This document shows positions 1 through 10,991 of a DNA stretch of 64,000 bases, in pieces. The DNA comes from Daphnia pulex. Lineage: Eukaryota > Arthropoda > Branchiopoda > Diplostraca > Daphniidae. Within the stretch, counting starts at the first letter, position 1, and the number at the start of each line of letters is the position of its first letter. Position numbers and translations under genes: made by a program. The stretch is taken from the NCBI RefSeq assembly GCF_021134715.1, contig NC_060027.1:1922001-1986000 (forward strand). The letters are read 5' to 3'. The notes below the pieces were generated by a model. The model did not search any database and was not told where the DNA came from. It worked only from the letters and a program-made list of their open reading frames with translations.

Positions 1-2586
1 AAGAACAGAAAAAGGTTTTAACATTGCAGTGAGGCCCATAAATACCCACAGCCAAGGTTGAATTCAAAGTTAATGACATGATAAAGCGAGAACATAGAAG
101 CACACCTTTACCTCAATCTGTTGTAGGCTTCCTATTACTCGTTTCTTGTAGCTATGAAGTGGGAGATGCAGGGAATGGCAGCAATACAATTTCATGACGC
201 AACAACCCCACCAAAAGTGTTCAAAGGTGTAAACATCTTTCAGGCAAGAAGGAACCTGTTAAACAAATGGGTGTGAATTTTAGATTATTTTATTGCATTG
301 ATGGATGATGAGGTAGTAAATTCGGAAGGTTATGCTTACCTGTAACCATATATGCAATGCCACAACTTTTGGGCATAACAGCTTGCAGTTTTGTCTAAGA
401 TGTGAGAGGATGATGCAGATGAAGCTGAGCGTGTGTGTTTACAGAAGTGTTGAGCAATTTTCTCTTAAAATGGGGTCCAAATTCAATCTGATGACTAGAC
501 GGCAGGTACATTTTCTAGAATTCCAAGTAAAGTACACAATTAGTCAACTGGTCAAGTACACAGAGAGTGATAGAAAATTTGCTACTATGTAGTTAGAATA
601 ATCACAATAAGCTTACATGTAAATAATTGGTTGATTTTGGGCAGTAAAACATGAAAATTCGAAATCAGAAGATGACAAATCTCTTCACACATTTCGCCAT
701 TTTCAAAACAATACCAACACCATCTAGCGGCACACTGGACAATCGTCTGAATTGTAAAAACAACCGCTAGATGATGCCAGTGCTTCATGCAGACGAGACG
801 ATTGTCCCAAGCTCCGAAAGTCCGAAGTCTCCGAAGGAAGCTGAAATCTGAAATGTGGAAAATAGAAAGAATTCGATAAGTGAAATCAATATTCAGCCTA
901 AGTTAACAATAATGTTTTTTAAGCTGAAAAACTGAAAGATGAATGGACTGGGTATTATGTTAACTAAATATTCTAATGCATATTTACCAGTTCTTCCATT
1001 TGTCATCATTTGCCAGACGTAATGACGACCATTGTTGAAGCTGGCCAGGAATTCTAAGCTGTCATCAATCCTGCAGCTGTAGTGTGCCTTTACCACAGAC
1101 TACGAAGTGTCTATACTAAAAATGGAATCAAAAATTGTAATATCACAGCAATCTTACAAATTTTCTGTTCTTGTCTTTCAGATGCATGTTTTGTAAATGG
1201 TGAATCTCAAATGAATCCAAGAACTTTGAGTTGTCATTTCACTTAATTGACTTTCTTTTCCGATTTTAATAATGGTGAGCTGCAGTCAGAGCATGTAAAC
1301 TAAATAACAATGTTCTACATCTACAATCAATTGTGTTTATCCTGAGGTTTTTGTTTGATTTTTCTAGGTGATATTGCAGACATACCGTATTGCAAGTTCT
1401 TACCTGAGCAGCTGAGCTCTTCCTTTCTGTGGTTCCTTTCAATTGATTCTTTTGAGGTATTGCTTGTTGTCACTGCAATCTTGTTTTAAAATTGACATCT
1501 AAATAATCTTTTTAGTTTATTCCTCACCACTGTTCCAGACCTTATCCACTAGTGGAATATGCAAGAAATGTTGATTATTATTCCAGGTATCTTGTCATTA
1601 TCTATTTTTTTTTACTACATTCTTAGTTAGTCATTTTATTTAATTTCAGGTTAACCCTTGCTACAATTTGAAGAAGTTGATGGTTACAGAATATTTTTTT
1701 TTTTATCAATATCAAAAATTAGTTAGATGTAGATAATTTAGAACTGCATATCTGGGCTCCCTTCTTTTCTGTGGCTCCGTTTCCCTAAGTAACCACTAAC
1801 CAAAGCCCGCTGTGAAATCAGGAGGACGAGGAGGTCGCTGGTCGAACGGGGATTTGGGATTGGGAAGGTGTATGACCTGAGGAAAACTTTTGGAGGGTCA
1901 TGAGTCTAATCAGGAAGTTTAGTATGACTAATCACATCCTAGAAAATTTGCATTGCCCACTTTTTTCTTCTTCATTGTTCAAGGAATGTGTCTGAATTAC
2001 GTCATATAATTGCGTGTGTATTAGTGTTGTTTATTTCATAATAAGACATTAGGTATAATGGTTATTATTAAAATGTATGTAATAATTTCAGTTTTTTTTT
2101 ATAATATGTACAATTTTATCTATAATTATTTATATTGATAACGGTTATTTATGGTAAATATAGATGGTGAGATTAAAATATAGGAATGCTAAAATATATT
2201 AAGTTAATTTTTTTAAAAATTATTTGATAAGTAATAAACTTGTAACAGATCTACGGAATAAATTCATTGATTAAGTTTTTAAATCACCATTTTTTCCAAG
2301 TTCAATTCTTTTTCAAATTCGAGAGCTATTGTTAAATTATGATCTCATTTTACTCCTCATAATTACCCAATTTCGTTTGTTTATCAATTTTTTATATGAA
2401 AACTCCCATTTTTCTTTTTTTTTTCTTCTCACTTAAACGGTAAATTACATGAAAAAAATGTCAATTTAATAACATAATGGTTGCAATTTTTGCAACATCA
2501 CACCATCATCAAGGAACAGCCACAGTTCAACTTAATGCAGGCTTTTACCAGCATAGGCTGCAGCACCTTTGCACATTGGACACCAA
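1..2586. other. AT-rich region without a supported gene
   Basis: No reading frame here has recognisable protein content. The sequence is AT-rich with short T and A tracts. Two things stand out. One is a possible exon on the minus strand at 988-1099. The other is an inverted pair of CTCF-like motifs at 720-731 and 764-773. The region may be introns or the 3' part of a gene starting outside the window, but nothing seen proves that. Confidence 0.5.
988..1099 (-). CDS. Candidate internal exon, unknown gene
   Basis: On the minus strand an open 112-nt stretch lies between a TAG acceptor (1100-1101) and a GTAAAT donor (986-987). It reads SVVKAHYSCRIDDSLEFLAS and continues with FNNGRHYVWQMMTNGRTG, with no stop. 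The composition looks protein-like and the flanking splice signals are canonical. I recognise no domain and could not connect it convincingly to neighbouring exons. It could be a chance open stretch. Confidence 0.2.
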
Positions 2587-3061
2587 CTACAGGAGCATAA
2601 CCTATAAACACAATAAAATAAATTTCCAGCATCAACTGAAATGTTATTTGATAAAACAAATTAATGCTTCTATATATTCTTTCAAATGGACTTAACCCAA
2701 ATATTCAATGAAAACATTATCTAATACCTCTGCCCCTTGACGGGCGACTAGACCTACTACAACAAAACAAAAAAACAAATGTTATCATAACAATGTTTAC
2801 CAAGTTAATAAAAACAAGTCAAAAACAATTACCTGTTCCATTACTATCATTTAATGGGTAGCAAATCAAATATTTATCCATCGAAACCTACAGGGAAAAG
2901 AGACAGGTATAGTTTGCTTAAGGCAAGAATAGATAGATCTCTGGTAAAACCACATGTCCAGAATAGATGTGGAAAGACTCAAGACTAAATGAATATTCAA
3001 ACATTATTACCTTGTTCATTATGCTGTACATAGGGTGATATGTAGAGCTAGCAGGATGCAT
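2587..3061 (-). CDS. Candidate small multi-exon gene, unknown product
   Basis: Four short minus-strand blocks join with compatible phase. Block 1 is 3061-3011 (ATG, 17 codons, then GTAATA). Block 2 is 2887-2833 (begins VSMDKYLICYPLNDSNG, donor GTAATT). Block 3 starts about 2758 and ends at 2728 (GLVARQGAE, donor GTATTA), with a doubled TAG acceptor. Block 4 starts at 2601 and stops at 2587. The joined protein would be only about 50 residues. Another frame of block 4 is longer and has CxxC spacing, so the last join may be wrong. No homologue is recognised. The canonical splice sites are the only support. Confidence 0.22.
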
Positions 3062-4925
3062 ATTTTCGGCAACATGAGACGCAATTTTAAGTCAAGTGCT
3101 CTGAAGAAACTCATGTTTTAATTACATATTTAGGCAAGAACCAATTTAGTAGCACACTAATACCTGTCTGCTGCTGGAAATTGGTTGCATGTTTTCCATT
3201 GAGAAGTGGAAAATGCTGTGAATGGAAGAAATAATATATCACTAACACTATCAACAACAAACATTCCTGAACACATGCTAAGGGGCAAGAATGGAACGCC
3301 GTTCTAGCTGAATAACAAAATAAATGTTAATGTTAAAATAAAAGACACATATGCTTCAATCCCCCATTAAATTGTAACCTTTCTTAGGATGCAAGAAGGG
3401 AATGCTGGCTTGAGTCTGATGTGATACCATCCCACATTTAGTGAGTTGGAGAACAGAATGACAGATTTCTTTGGCAGGACATGGTCTTCTATGGCCTCAA
3501 CATTTTGGGTTTTCTCTGAATATCAACAAAAAAATACTTATTGATAAAATACACATATACATTGAGCAGACACAAGAAAGTGAAACCATGCAAAAATTTT
3601 CAGCACCATAAAAAGCTGAGAAAAGCAAGCACATTACACTGCTTTACCAGAGACTGCTCCAACAAACACCAACCACCATTCAAAGCAAAGTGAAATCTAA
3701 TTTTGTAAATGTTATTAGTGTTAAGTGAAACACTACACTTAAGGGAGCATCAATTGACACTGCCCAACAAAATAAATTAAAGAGTTCAAGCTTAAACCGA
3801 TGAAGATATCCATTCCAGTTAAATAAAGATAAAAACAATATCATCCAACTAATGGACTAGATAAAAATTTGTAACTAGGAAGATCGACTAGAGAACAATT
3901 CTCTCAATAATCATTGAATAAAAACTACAATTTCAATTGAATTTACCCGTTTGCTTTGTTGTCTTCCCACACTTAAGTAGATAAGGTTTACTTCAAATAC
4001 ACATCAACCACGTACTGAGGTAAGACATTAATAGGAACCACTGTAATTAAGTCACAACATTTAGATACACATTTTACACAGAACAATAACTGACAGCTAA
4101 AATTCCAGTTACCTTATTGTAATCCACAGAGATCTGGCGAACCGTCGACCAGCATCGATCACGTGCTGGGTATGAAACGCCCTTCCCAGTTCCCACTGTA
4201 ATGCAGCCACAAGTGTTTAAATTAGAATCTTCCATTTGATATATACTTATTTTTACAAATGAAACTGTTACCTTTTTTAGTTCCATGAATAAACTCAACA
4301 ATTTCAATACATTTTCTTCAAAGTTTGACGTGACGAACAGCAAATTCTCATTCCAGCGTTCGACCTGGAAATAAATGATCACCATTCACCAGCAGACGTT
4401 CTTTTTCTTTCATTGTCCCCCTGAGGACTGAAATGTCAAATGACACCACGCCCTCCACATCCCCCGGCCTCTAGAATTACCACTAGAGCTCAATAGCTCA
4501 ATCCCTAAACACAATCATATTAAAATTGTGTTCCTTGGTTGGCAATTTTTTTAATAAGATTAAGCTTTTTTACTTGGATGGGCATGAGGCTAAGACTACT
4601 AATATCTTGAATCCTACTTTTAGTTAGGTTCATCTTCCGTTGAAAAACACAGACTGCCAGGTATTTTGGATGTTTCAAAATTGTTGCAAAACTAACGTCC
4701 CGGCCTACACTGTCCGAGAAATTTGATTCCTTTTTTAAATAACTGGTCTGTTGTTTCCCTAAAATGCTGTTGTTTATTCACCACTTACATCCAATCATTT
4801 TTCTCTTCTAGTAAATCTTTTTCAATGGATACACTTAAAAGACAACAAAACATGAAAGAATTTGATCAAAGAATTCGACATTTTGCTCATGACATATGAC
4901 CGTGGGTGTGGGATAACGAGACAAT
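3062..4925. other. Intergenic or intronic sequence with weak exon candidates
   Basis: No supported gene. On the minus strand, 4385-4272 is an open exon-like block starting with ATG (MVIIYFQVERWNENLL, then FVTSNFEENVLKLLSLFMEL) and ending at a GTAACA donor. A second block at 4195-4113 sits between canonical splice sites. They join in phase, but the chain then runs into stops and no family is recognised. A TTTATT at 4773-4778 could be the minus-strand polyadenylation signal of the gene at 4926. Confidence 0.3.
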
Positions 4926-5338
4926 TCAGCCTTGGTAAACATTGCCATAAGACTTTTGCTGATGGCTACCGTAATTGGATTCCATTTTGGGATAAGATGG
5001 CTTCACATTGTATTGTTTCTTGTTGTAATAAGTTCCCATCTCGCTTTGGTATCCAGCCATATCGTAAGTTGGGTTGTTGTAAGCTTTCTTCTGGGGAGCA
5101 TAAGACGGCACTTTCGCTTTCATGTAAGGTGCGGGCTTGTGATAAGAAGCGGTCTTATGATAAGGTTGGGCCTTGTATCCACCAGAGTGATATCCATCAC
5201 CAGCCATGGCGAGGGCCACAAACGAGACGAGAACGAGAGCAGTCTTTTAAAAAAGAAAAGAACATTAGAATCCATTACTTCATTTTAATTTCAATTGGAT
5301 TAAGTCAAATAAAGAGAACTTACAGCGAATTTGGCCAT
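4926..5338 (-). CDS. Secreted tyrosine-rich structural protein (MAKFA family, copy 1)
   Basis: Exon 1 is 5338-5324 (15 nt, MAKFA) ending at GTAAGT. Exon 2 is 5243-4926. The product is 110 residues. MAKFATALVLVSFVALAMA is a clear signal peptide. The mature part is rich in Tyr, Lys, Pro, Gly and Gln, with loose PxY/SY/NY repeats and no cysteine, as in extracellular matrix or cuticle-like structural proteins. A TATAAATA box (reverse of 5403-5410) lies about 65 nt upstream of the ATG. The gene is head to head with copy 2, whose ATG is 406 nt away. The longer antisense open frame on the plus strand across this locus is a shadow. I do not recognise a named family. The structural role is inferred from composition. 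Confidence 0.82.
5324..5338 (-). other. 15-nt first coding exon encoding MAKFA
   Basis: The micro-exon ATG GCC AAA TTC GCT is followed directly by GTAAGT. The same arrangement occurs at 5745-5759, 7386-7400 and 11464-11450. This exon supplies the true start of each protein. Gene calling from open frames alone misses it and starts exon 2 at an internal methionine. Confidence 0.85.
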
Positions 5339-5402
5339 TGTTGGTTATTGCTTGAAGTTGCTGGGAAGAGAGACTGATGGAAATGAAATCGAAACCTGAC
5401 GG

Positions 5403-5410
5403 TATTTATA
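5403..5410 (-). promoter_or_regulatory. TATA box of MAKFA copy 1
   Basis: TATAAATA read on the minus strand, followed by a TCAGG initiator-like element about 10-15 nt on. It matches the boxes before the other three family members. Confidence 0.65.
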
Positions 5411-5680
5411 GGAAGCACCGAATAAATTGATTTGACAGAATAATTAGTAACTGGTGGGAAAATAAGCATTGGTGTCGTCCTTGGGTGTGTTGAAATGCAA
5501 TCAACCTTGGCTATCTGGTACAAAGAACTACCTCGGTGTTACGCAATGCCTGTAGTTTATTTTCAACTAGGTAGAAAAATTGCAGAATACTCTTCGCGTT
5601 TGTCGATAGAAACCATTTGTACACATCAATGTCACATGTTCTAATCTGTCCTTTTCTCCCGCTCGTGTTAGTCTTCAGAA

Positions 5681-5716
5681 CTATAAATATGTCTGAATAA
5701 AGTCCATTCTCATCAG
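5681..5716 (+). promoter_or_regulatory. TATA box and initiator of MAKFA copy 2
   Basis: CTATAAATAT at 5681-5690 is followed about 25 nt later by ATCAGTCAA, a good arthropod TCAGT initiator. The implied start site is near 5713, giving a 5' UTR of about 30 nt. With the opposing TATA at 5403-5410 this makes a divergent promoter region of about 300 bp. Confidence 0.7.
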
Positions 5717-5744
5717 TCAACTCTTCTGCAGTCAACAGTCCAAC

Positions 5745-6166
5745 ATGGCTAAATTCGCTGTAAGTTAATCATCATATATTTTATTTTACATTTAATCTTG
5801 ATTACGTATTGCCTAAAATTTTTATTTGAACTGCAGACCGCACTTGTTCTCGTCTCTCTCATTGCCATAGCCTTGGCCACTGCATATCCTCCTCGTAGGA
5901 ACAAAAATAATGCTGCTGTCTACCAGCCCGCATCCTACAATGTCCCTAAGAAAGGATACGAGCCATCTTATGTTCAGGAGAAGAAATATTACAGCCCTCC
6001 CTCGTCTTATGATATGATGGGATACGCCAGCGAGTCTGCACCTTATTACCAGAAGGAAGGATACAAAGCACAACCTTCTTACGTTATGAAAGGATCAAAC
6101 TACGGCAGCGCTTACAACACTCCTTACCAGAAACCTAAAGCTTATGGTGGCTACACATCCTACTGA
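5745..6166 (+). CDS. Secreted tyrosine-rich structural protein (MAKFA family, copy 2)
   Basis: Exon 1 is 5745-5759 (MAKFA, donor GTAAGT). Exon 2 is 5837-6166 after acceptor CTGCAG. The product is 114 residues. The signal peptide MAKFATALVLVSLIAIALAT is followed by a Tyr/Pro/Lys-rich chain with repeated PSY, KGY and YY motifs, no cysteine and no catalytic domain. It resembles copy 1 in length, in motifs such as YDMMGY and GSNYGS, and in gene structure. It is transcribed divergently from copy 1. Its TATA box is at 5681-5690. A cuticle or matrix structural role is inferred from composition and secretion. No named family is recognised. Confidence 0.85.
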
Positions 6167-7385
6167 ATTGTCTAATTATAAATCCACGCCCGCCCACGCC
6201 ATCCATAACTTTAAGTTATAACTTCTGTCCAGTTGCTTGTATGTTTTCAAATTATGTTTTTAGATGTCTATGGGGACGAATACATTATAGGAAAAACAAA
6301 ATAACGTCGCTCATTATTACCCCCCACATACTTGAATTCATGTACATTGTACATAAATAGCCCAAAAATGATTACCCAGGAACCGAAAAAAGTCGTCCTG
6401 ATTTTACCCTGTCACCAAGAGCCCCCAAACTAATCCATTACTTGTTGCACACGGTTGCACATAAGAAATTAAATCCTAACTTTTTTCTCTCGTAATGTTT
6501 CAAGTTGTAACATTACTGAAATCTGCTATTGGTCTTTCCTTATGACAAAAAGCTTTTGAAGCAAGAGCTAGTAAGATTACGCCATAAGAGGATATCGGAT
6601 GACCATAATTTTCCAATGTTACCTTTTATGAAAAAGCTATTAGACCAGACGAGAACATTTGGGGGTGACGAATTTACGCTAGCCATTTATCCCCGATTTT
6701 GGACAGTATAGCTTACGAAAGCAAAGTGTTTCAGAAATAACCCACAGATCCATAAAAAAACAGAGCACAAAAATAATAATGAAATTGGGGAGAATGTTCG
6801 GAAAAAAGAACGAACGAACGGGGTTTAATTAAACCGGGGAGAAAAGCGCATTTGGTCGCCACCCTTTTGCTACAAATCACCACAAAACCTTGAAGTGCCC
6901 TACCCTAAATTAAGTTTTATTTATAAATATACCAAGAGAAAATGGAACAAGTGACTTTAACCTGGTTTTCGGAGGCTAACGGATAAAATCTGAATAGCAA
7001 GAGCAAAACTTATAAAATTATTTAAAAGTAATATGAGCCTAATACTTTTACAAACTTTGTGACTTTTGTGTTGCCGTAATTGTACGTATAGAAATTACAA
7101 CGATTCCTCAAAGTCATGAACATTTGTAAACACTATTATGCTGTAATCGAAGGATTCTCTCGACACTTTTTCAATATTTCAAAATAGTCTGTACCTGTAT
7201 TGAAAGTGGTCCTTTCTTGATTTCATATTCACCTCGGTGGGAGGCCAAGATTTGCATGAATTAAACATCAGCAGCAATTGATTGACATCAATGCCATCCA
7301 GGGGTTGGTTCAACTACCTATAAATACAGACTGTAGTCTAGTCCATTTTCATCAGTTGCTCCAACAACAGTAATCCAATAACAAC
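6167..7385. other. Spacer between MAKFA copies 2 and 3
   Basis: AT-rich spacer with no supported gene. The promoter of copy 3 lies at its right end. Confidence 0.6.
7319..7357 (+). promoter_or_regulatory. TATA box and initiator of MAKFA copy 3
   Basis: TATAAATA at 7319-7326 and ATCAGTTG near 7351, about 30 nt apart. This is the same layout as at copy 2. Confidence 0.7.
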
Positions 7386-7885
7386 ATGGCCAAGTTCGCT
7401 GTAAGTTCAATTGTGTTTTTTAATAATTAACTTTTCAAATATTTAAAAAAATTGTGTTTCTTACTTTAATTATGTCATAGACCGCGTTGGTTCTTTTCTC
7501 TCTCGCTGCCGTTGCTCTGGCCAATGGTTACAACAAGCCAAAAAGCTACGAGCACAAACCATACGTGCCAGCACCTTCTTACATTCCCGAGAGGAAACAT
7601 TACGATACTCCATCGTATGACGTGAAACCTAAAGAGTACCACGCCCCAGCTTACAATGTGAAGGCATACACACCACCTCAACCCTCGTACCACATGAAAG
7701 CCAAGGCATACAACCCTCAACCATCTTACGTTCAGAAAGATTACAACCCTCAGCCTTCTTACGGAGTCCCCAGCTACAACAAAGCTCACCAGCCTTCTTA
7801 TGGAGTCCCCAGCTACAGTGCACCTAAATCTTCTTATGGAGGTTCCAGCTACGACAAACCCAAAATGCACTACCCAACCTACTAA
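7386..7885 (+). CDS. Secreted tyrosine/proline-rich structural protein (MAKFA family, copy 3)
   Basis: Exon 1 is 7386-7400 (MAKFA, donor GTAAGT). Exon 2 is 7481-7885 after acceptor TCATAG. The product is 139 residues. The signal peptide is MAKFATALVLFSLAAVALA. The mature chain carries regular PSY repeats. Near the C terminus a short unit (QPSYGVPSYNKA) is repeated and then grades into APKSSYGGSSY. There is no cysteine. AATAAA lies at 8013-8018. The regular tandem PSY units suggest a structural polymer with tyrosine cross-linking potential, which is an inference. Same strand and same promoter layout as copy 2. Confidence 0.85.
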
Positions 7886-8778
7886 TTCGTTCGACTGCGA
7901 CTACCCTCACGACCACGTTAAACAATTCCGATGCTTTATGTTGACATTTCAGTATATCTATTTAAAATTGCCTATTAACAAAAAAAATTATTTTAGATGT
8001 TTTTAACAGATTAATAAAATTTAGCATTACTTACAAGCAAAACTCGTCTCTTTTAAGGCCTTCAATGAGAAATAACGACCAGTGATTCACTCCAATGCAA
8101 AGCTGCAAAGTAATGATGTGGAAAACGAATAATTGAGAGTAGAAGTCTTGACGAACAAAAGAATAGTTATTAGAAGTGAACGAATCAACCGTATGAGCTG
8201 ATGTCTTCTTGACAATGACGAATTTTCGCTGCCAACTCTCACCAGATGACCAGATGGATTGCTAAAGGGCTAAACCCTCTCTGACACAACCCAAACCCCC
8301 CCCCCCCCCAGTACCATCCTTAGCTCCGCCTACTTTTCTTTCTCTCCCTTCCTTACTTTTCTTGCCAGTCGAAAGTTAAACGCGCAAAAAAATCGGTCTA
8401 GAGATTACCTCATTTAGTGCGAAATCTAATTATTATTTTTGTATAAATTTATAGTACAAAAACAACGCAATGAAACGAAAAAGTTATTTTTGGGATCAAC
8501 GCATTTCTTTTTAATCGTCATCTTTTTTCGGCTTTTTAACAGGAGGTGGCGTCATCGGTGATGCCATTGCCATCAATGAAGGAGAACTTCTTGTTCGGAT
8601 GGCATCGGAACTATTCCGTGATAAAGTTGAGGTACACAACGGTAATCATGAAAGGATATAAGACACCTATCAAGGGCTAGGAACCTAAATTTAAAAAAAA
8701 AGGCATAACAGGGTGAATAAAATAATAAAACGGACAAGGTTTCATTCCAATTCAACTACGTTGACTTTGAAAACTTAC
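7886..8778. other. 3' UTR of MAKFA copy 3 and spacer
   Basis: No supported gene after the short 3' UTR. A cytosine homopolymer lies near 8296-8309. Open frames at 8573-8755 look like noise. Confidence 0.5.
8013..8018 (+). terminator. Polyadenylation signal of MAKFA copy 3
   Basis: AATAAA lies about 130 nt after the stop codon of copy 3. Confidence 0.55.
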
Positions 8779-9287
8779 AAGAACTCGTCATTTTCGTGAA
8801 AAGAAAGTATAGCTTCACGATATTGCGATGATCCAACATTTCGAAATGCTCACGTTCCCTGTCGACTTTTTTTGTTCTTATCTGAATCCATTGTGTCAAT
8901 TGTGAGAGGGGGGTGGGGATATGAAATTTATGTCTTCACGGTTCTCACATAAAAAATGATTTTAAAGAAAATATATTAGTAATTACCTGAAATTATCGTC
9001 GTCTTCAACAGAAAACAAACGCACGATGCAGGGATGTCTCAATTCTTTCAGCGCAACAACTTCTCGATCTACTGCAATATTCGCCCATTTTTCAAGATTA
9101 AAGTTAATTTCTACTCGTTTGATGGCCGCCTTTTTTCCCTTGTAAAATTCTTTTTCCCATGAAGTACTCAAATTCGGTTTAAAATGTCCGGCAAAAACCC
9201 TCCGTATGTGCCACGCCCCACTAAATTATCAAATATCGACAGGTAGCAAAACGTTTTGCCAGACTTGACATACACTTGATCTGCCAT
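8779..9287 (-). pseudogene. Degenerate IRE1-like protein kinase N-lobe fragments
   Basis: From an ATG at 9287 the minus strand encodes a kinase glycine-rich loop (LVGRGTYG). After a one-nucleotide frame slip it continues as GHFKPNLSTSWEKEFYKGKK, then AAIKRVE (beta-3 lysine), DREVVALKELRHPCIVRLF (alpha-C and beta-4), and SVEDDDNF, ending at donor 8986-8985. The DREV...HP.(I/V)(V/I)R.F..E.D..F pattern resembles IRE1-type kinases. A second block, 8881-8779, again reads like alpha-C to beta-5 (REREHFEMLDHRNIVKLY) with another one-base slip before HENDEFL. It enters out of phase after the first block. No catalytic loop (HRD) or DFG follows. Pseudogene remnants are most likely. Sequencing error at both slips is an alternative. 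Confidence 0.6.
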
Positions 9288-10991
9288 GACTGAATGAAAG
9301 TCAAAGAGTATATACTTAACTTTTAATAGCGAAAAGTCAGAAGAAATATTAGTTTAATAGCGGGAGTCTGTGAGGCTAACTGAACAGTACCGAAGACGTA
9401 TTTTTCTTTTGTAGCCTTAAATTCGAGAGCCAACTAGTGGTACCACTTGTTGGTCCATCACCTTTTGATAACGGACGTTAACTAGTGCCTGTAATATGTT
9501 ATCTAATGATAGCTGCATCGTGACTTTTCTGTTATAGATAAGGTGTAATCGGCCGTGAACGCGCATTGCCACGCAGAGCATCATGTTTTCAAACAAGTCA
9601 AATAAATAAATTAATTAGTTAAAATAAACTTTTCGTTTTTCGACGGAGGGACGTCATTGTCAGTGGAATGATGAAATACAGCATTTTAGCAGATATAAAA
9701 TAAATAAAATAACCTAAAATAAACAAGTTGAAATTGAAGGATTACAAGAACGCAAGTAAAGAAAAATTATAGCTAAATTAATAAATAACACAATGGAAAA
9801 ATGGGAAGATATCACCCGGGAATCGGCCCGTTATGAAATTACACAACCTGAAAATTTCATCGCATACATATACCGTATAGAGGTATACTCGACGAGTCTA
9901 AATTTGAGTATGCAAGTTGTACGACTGTCATGCACTCCACGAGATAAATCGAAACTTTCGGTCCTTTCGGTTATCTTTTAAAAACTATGACAATAACAGA
10001 ATTTCTTGCCACTTTTCAAAACTGGTGTATAGACACTCCTTTCCTTATTGATTTAGCTTGTAAGATTAAATTTGAATTGCGGACCTCTAGCGAACAACGC
10101 AGAGTGCGATCAACCAAGGTTGATTGCTGTTCGTGCAAAATTAGGTACACTATTACCGAACGGTCCACAAGTGATACACCGGAAGAGTAGACTAATCAGA
10201 AGTAAACAACAGTAGCTACTAGCTTTAAATACTTGTGGTCACTCATCTAGAACTAAACACACTCAGTCACTCACGAACATCCGCACAACTTCTTGACCCG
10301 AAAGAGAAAGAGCCCGAGAAAGAGTTCCATGTCGTCTGTTGTTGATTGTACAGCAATATACTCAAAATATTCGTAACCTTCGATTTTAAGGTGGGCGTGT
10401 TTCAGGCCCATCCTTAGTTTACACGGGACCTTTTTGCTTTACCTAATGGATATATTGAAGCAAATTAGGGGTGGTGGTAGTGGGTGGGGGAAGCAAGTGG
10501 TAAGGAGGGGAAATGTGTAAGTGGCTGGTCAAATTGGATAAGAAAGGCACAAAAACGCCAATTTTAATGATCACGATCTAGAAGAAATTAAACATGATGT
10601 TAACTTCCATAACTACTTTAGTATGTCGATAATTACTTCTCACAAATTTTCTCGTAATAGAAGGTAGTAGTATCTCTGCGGGATCGATCAAGATCAAATG
10701 CCAATTCGAATAATTTGTCCAGTTGATTCAAGGCTCGATTAATATTAAAGCTCGAAGAATTTTGAAATATTTGCGCAATAGTTATTCGGAGTTGTTATCT
10801 AATTTCAAAAATTTTGACACATGTGTTGTGTTGTTTCTTGTGCGATTTATTGATCAAACGGGTTTCAGAATATCATGTCCAATCACTCTTTCCTCAATTT
10901 AGATAATCTTAACACTATTATGAAGGACAATCCGTTCAGTTACTTTGAATTCTGATGCGTTATTATTACGGCCGTGTTTGCGTGACGATGC
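9288..10991. other. Spacer with unrecognised short open frames
   Basis: Two consecutive short plus-strand frames (9793-9981 and 9987-10190) have no recognisable domain and are probably chance. TTTAAATAC near 10224 and ACTCAGTCACTC near 10261 have promoter-like spacing on the plus strand, but only a 15-codon frame follows. TTTATT at 10846-10851 could be the minus-strand polyadenylation signal of MAKFA copy 4. Confidence 0.35.

Noticed and set aside
4862..5377. 171-codon plus-strand open frame
   Set aside because: It lies antisense to MAKFA copy 1, whose signal peptide, splice sites and TATA box are on the minus strand. The plus-strand frame has no domain.
9793..10190. Two consecutive short open frames
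   Set aside because: They could hint at a small gene with one interruption, but no domain, promoter or splice evidence was found.
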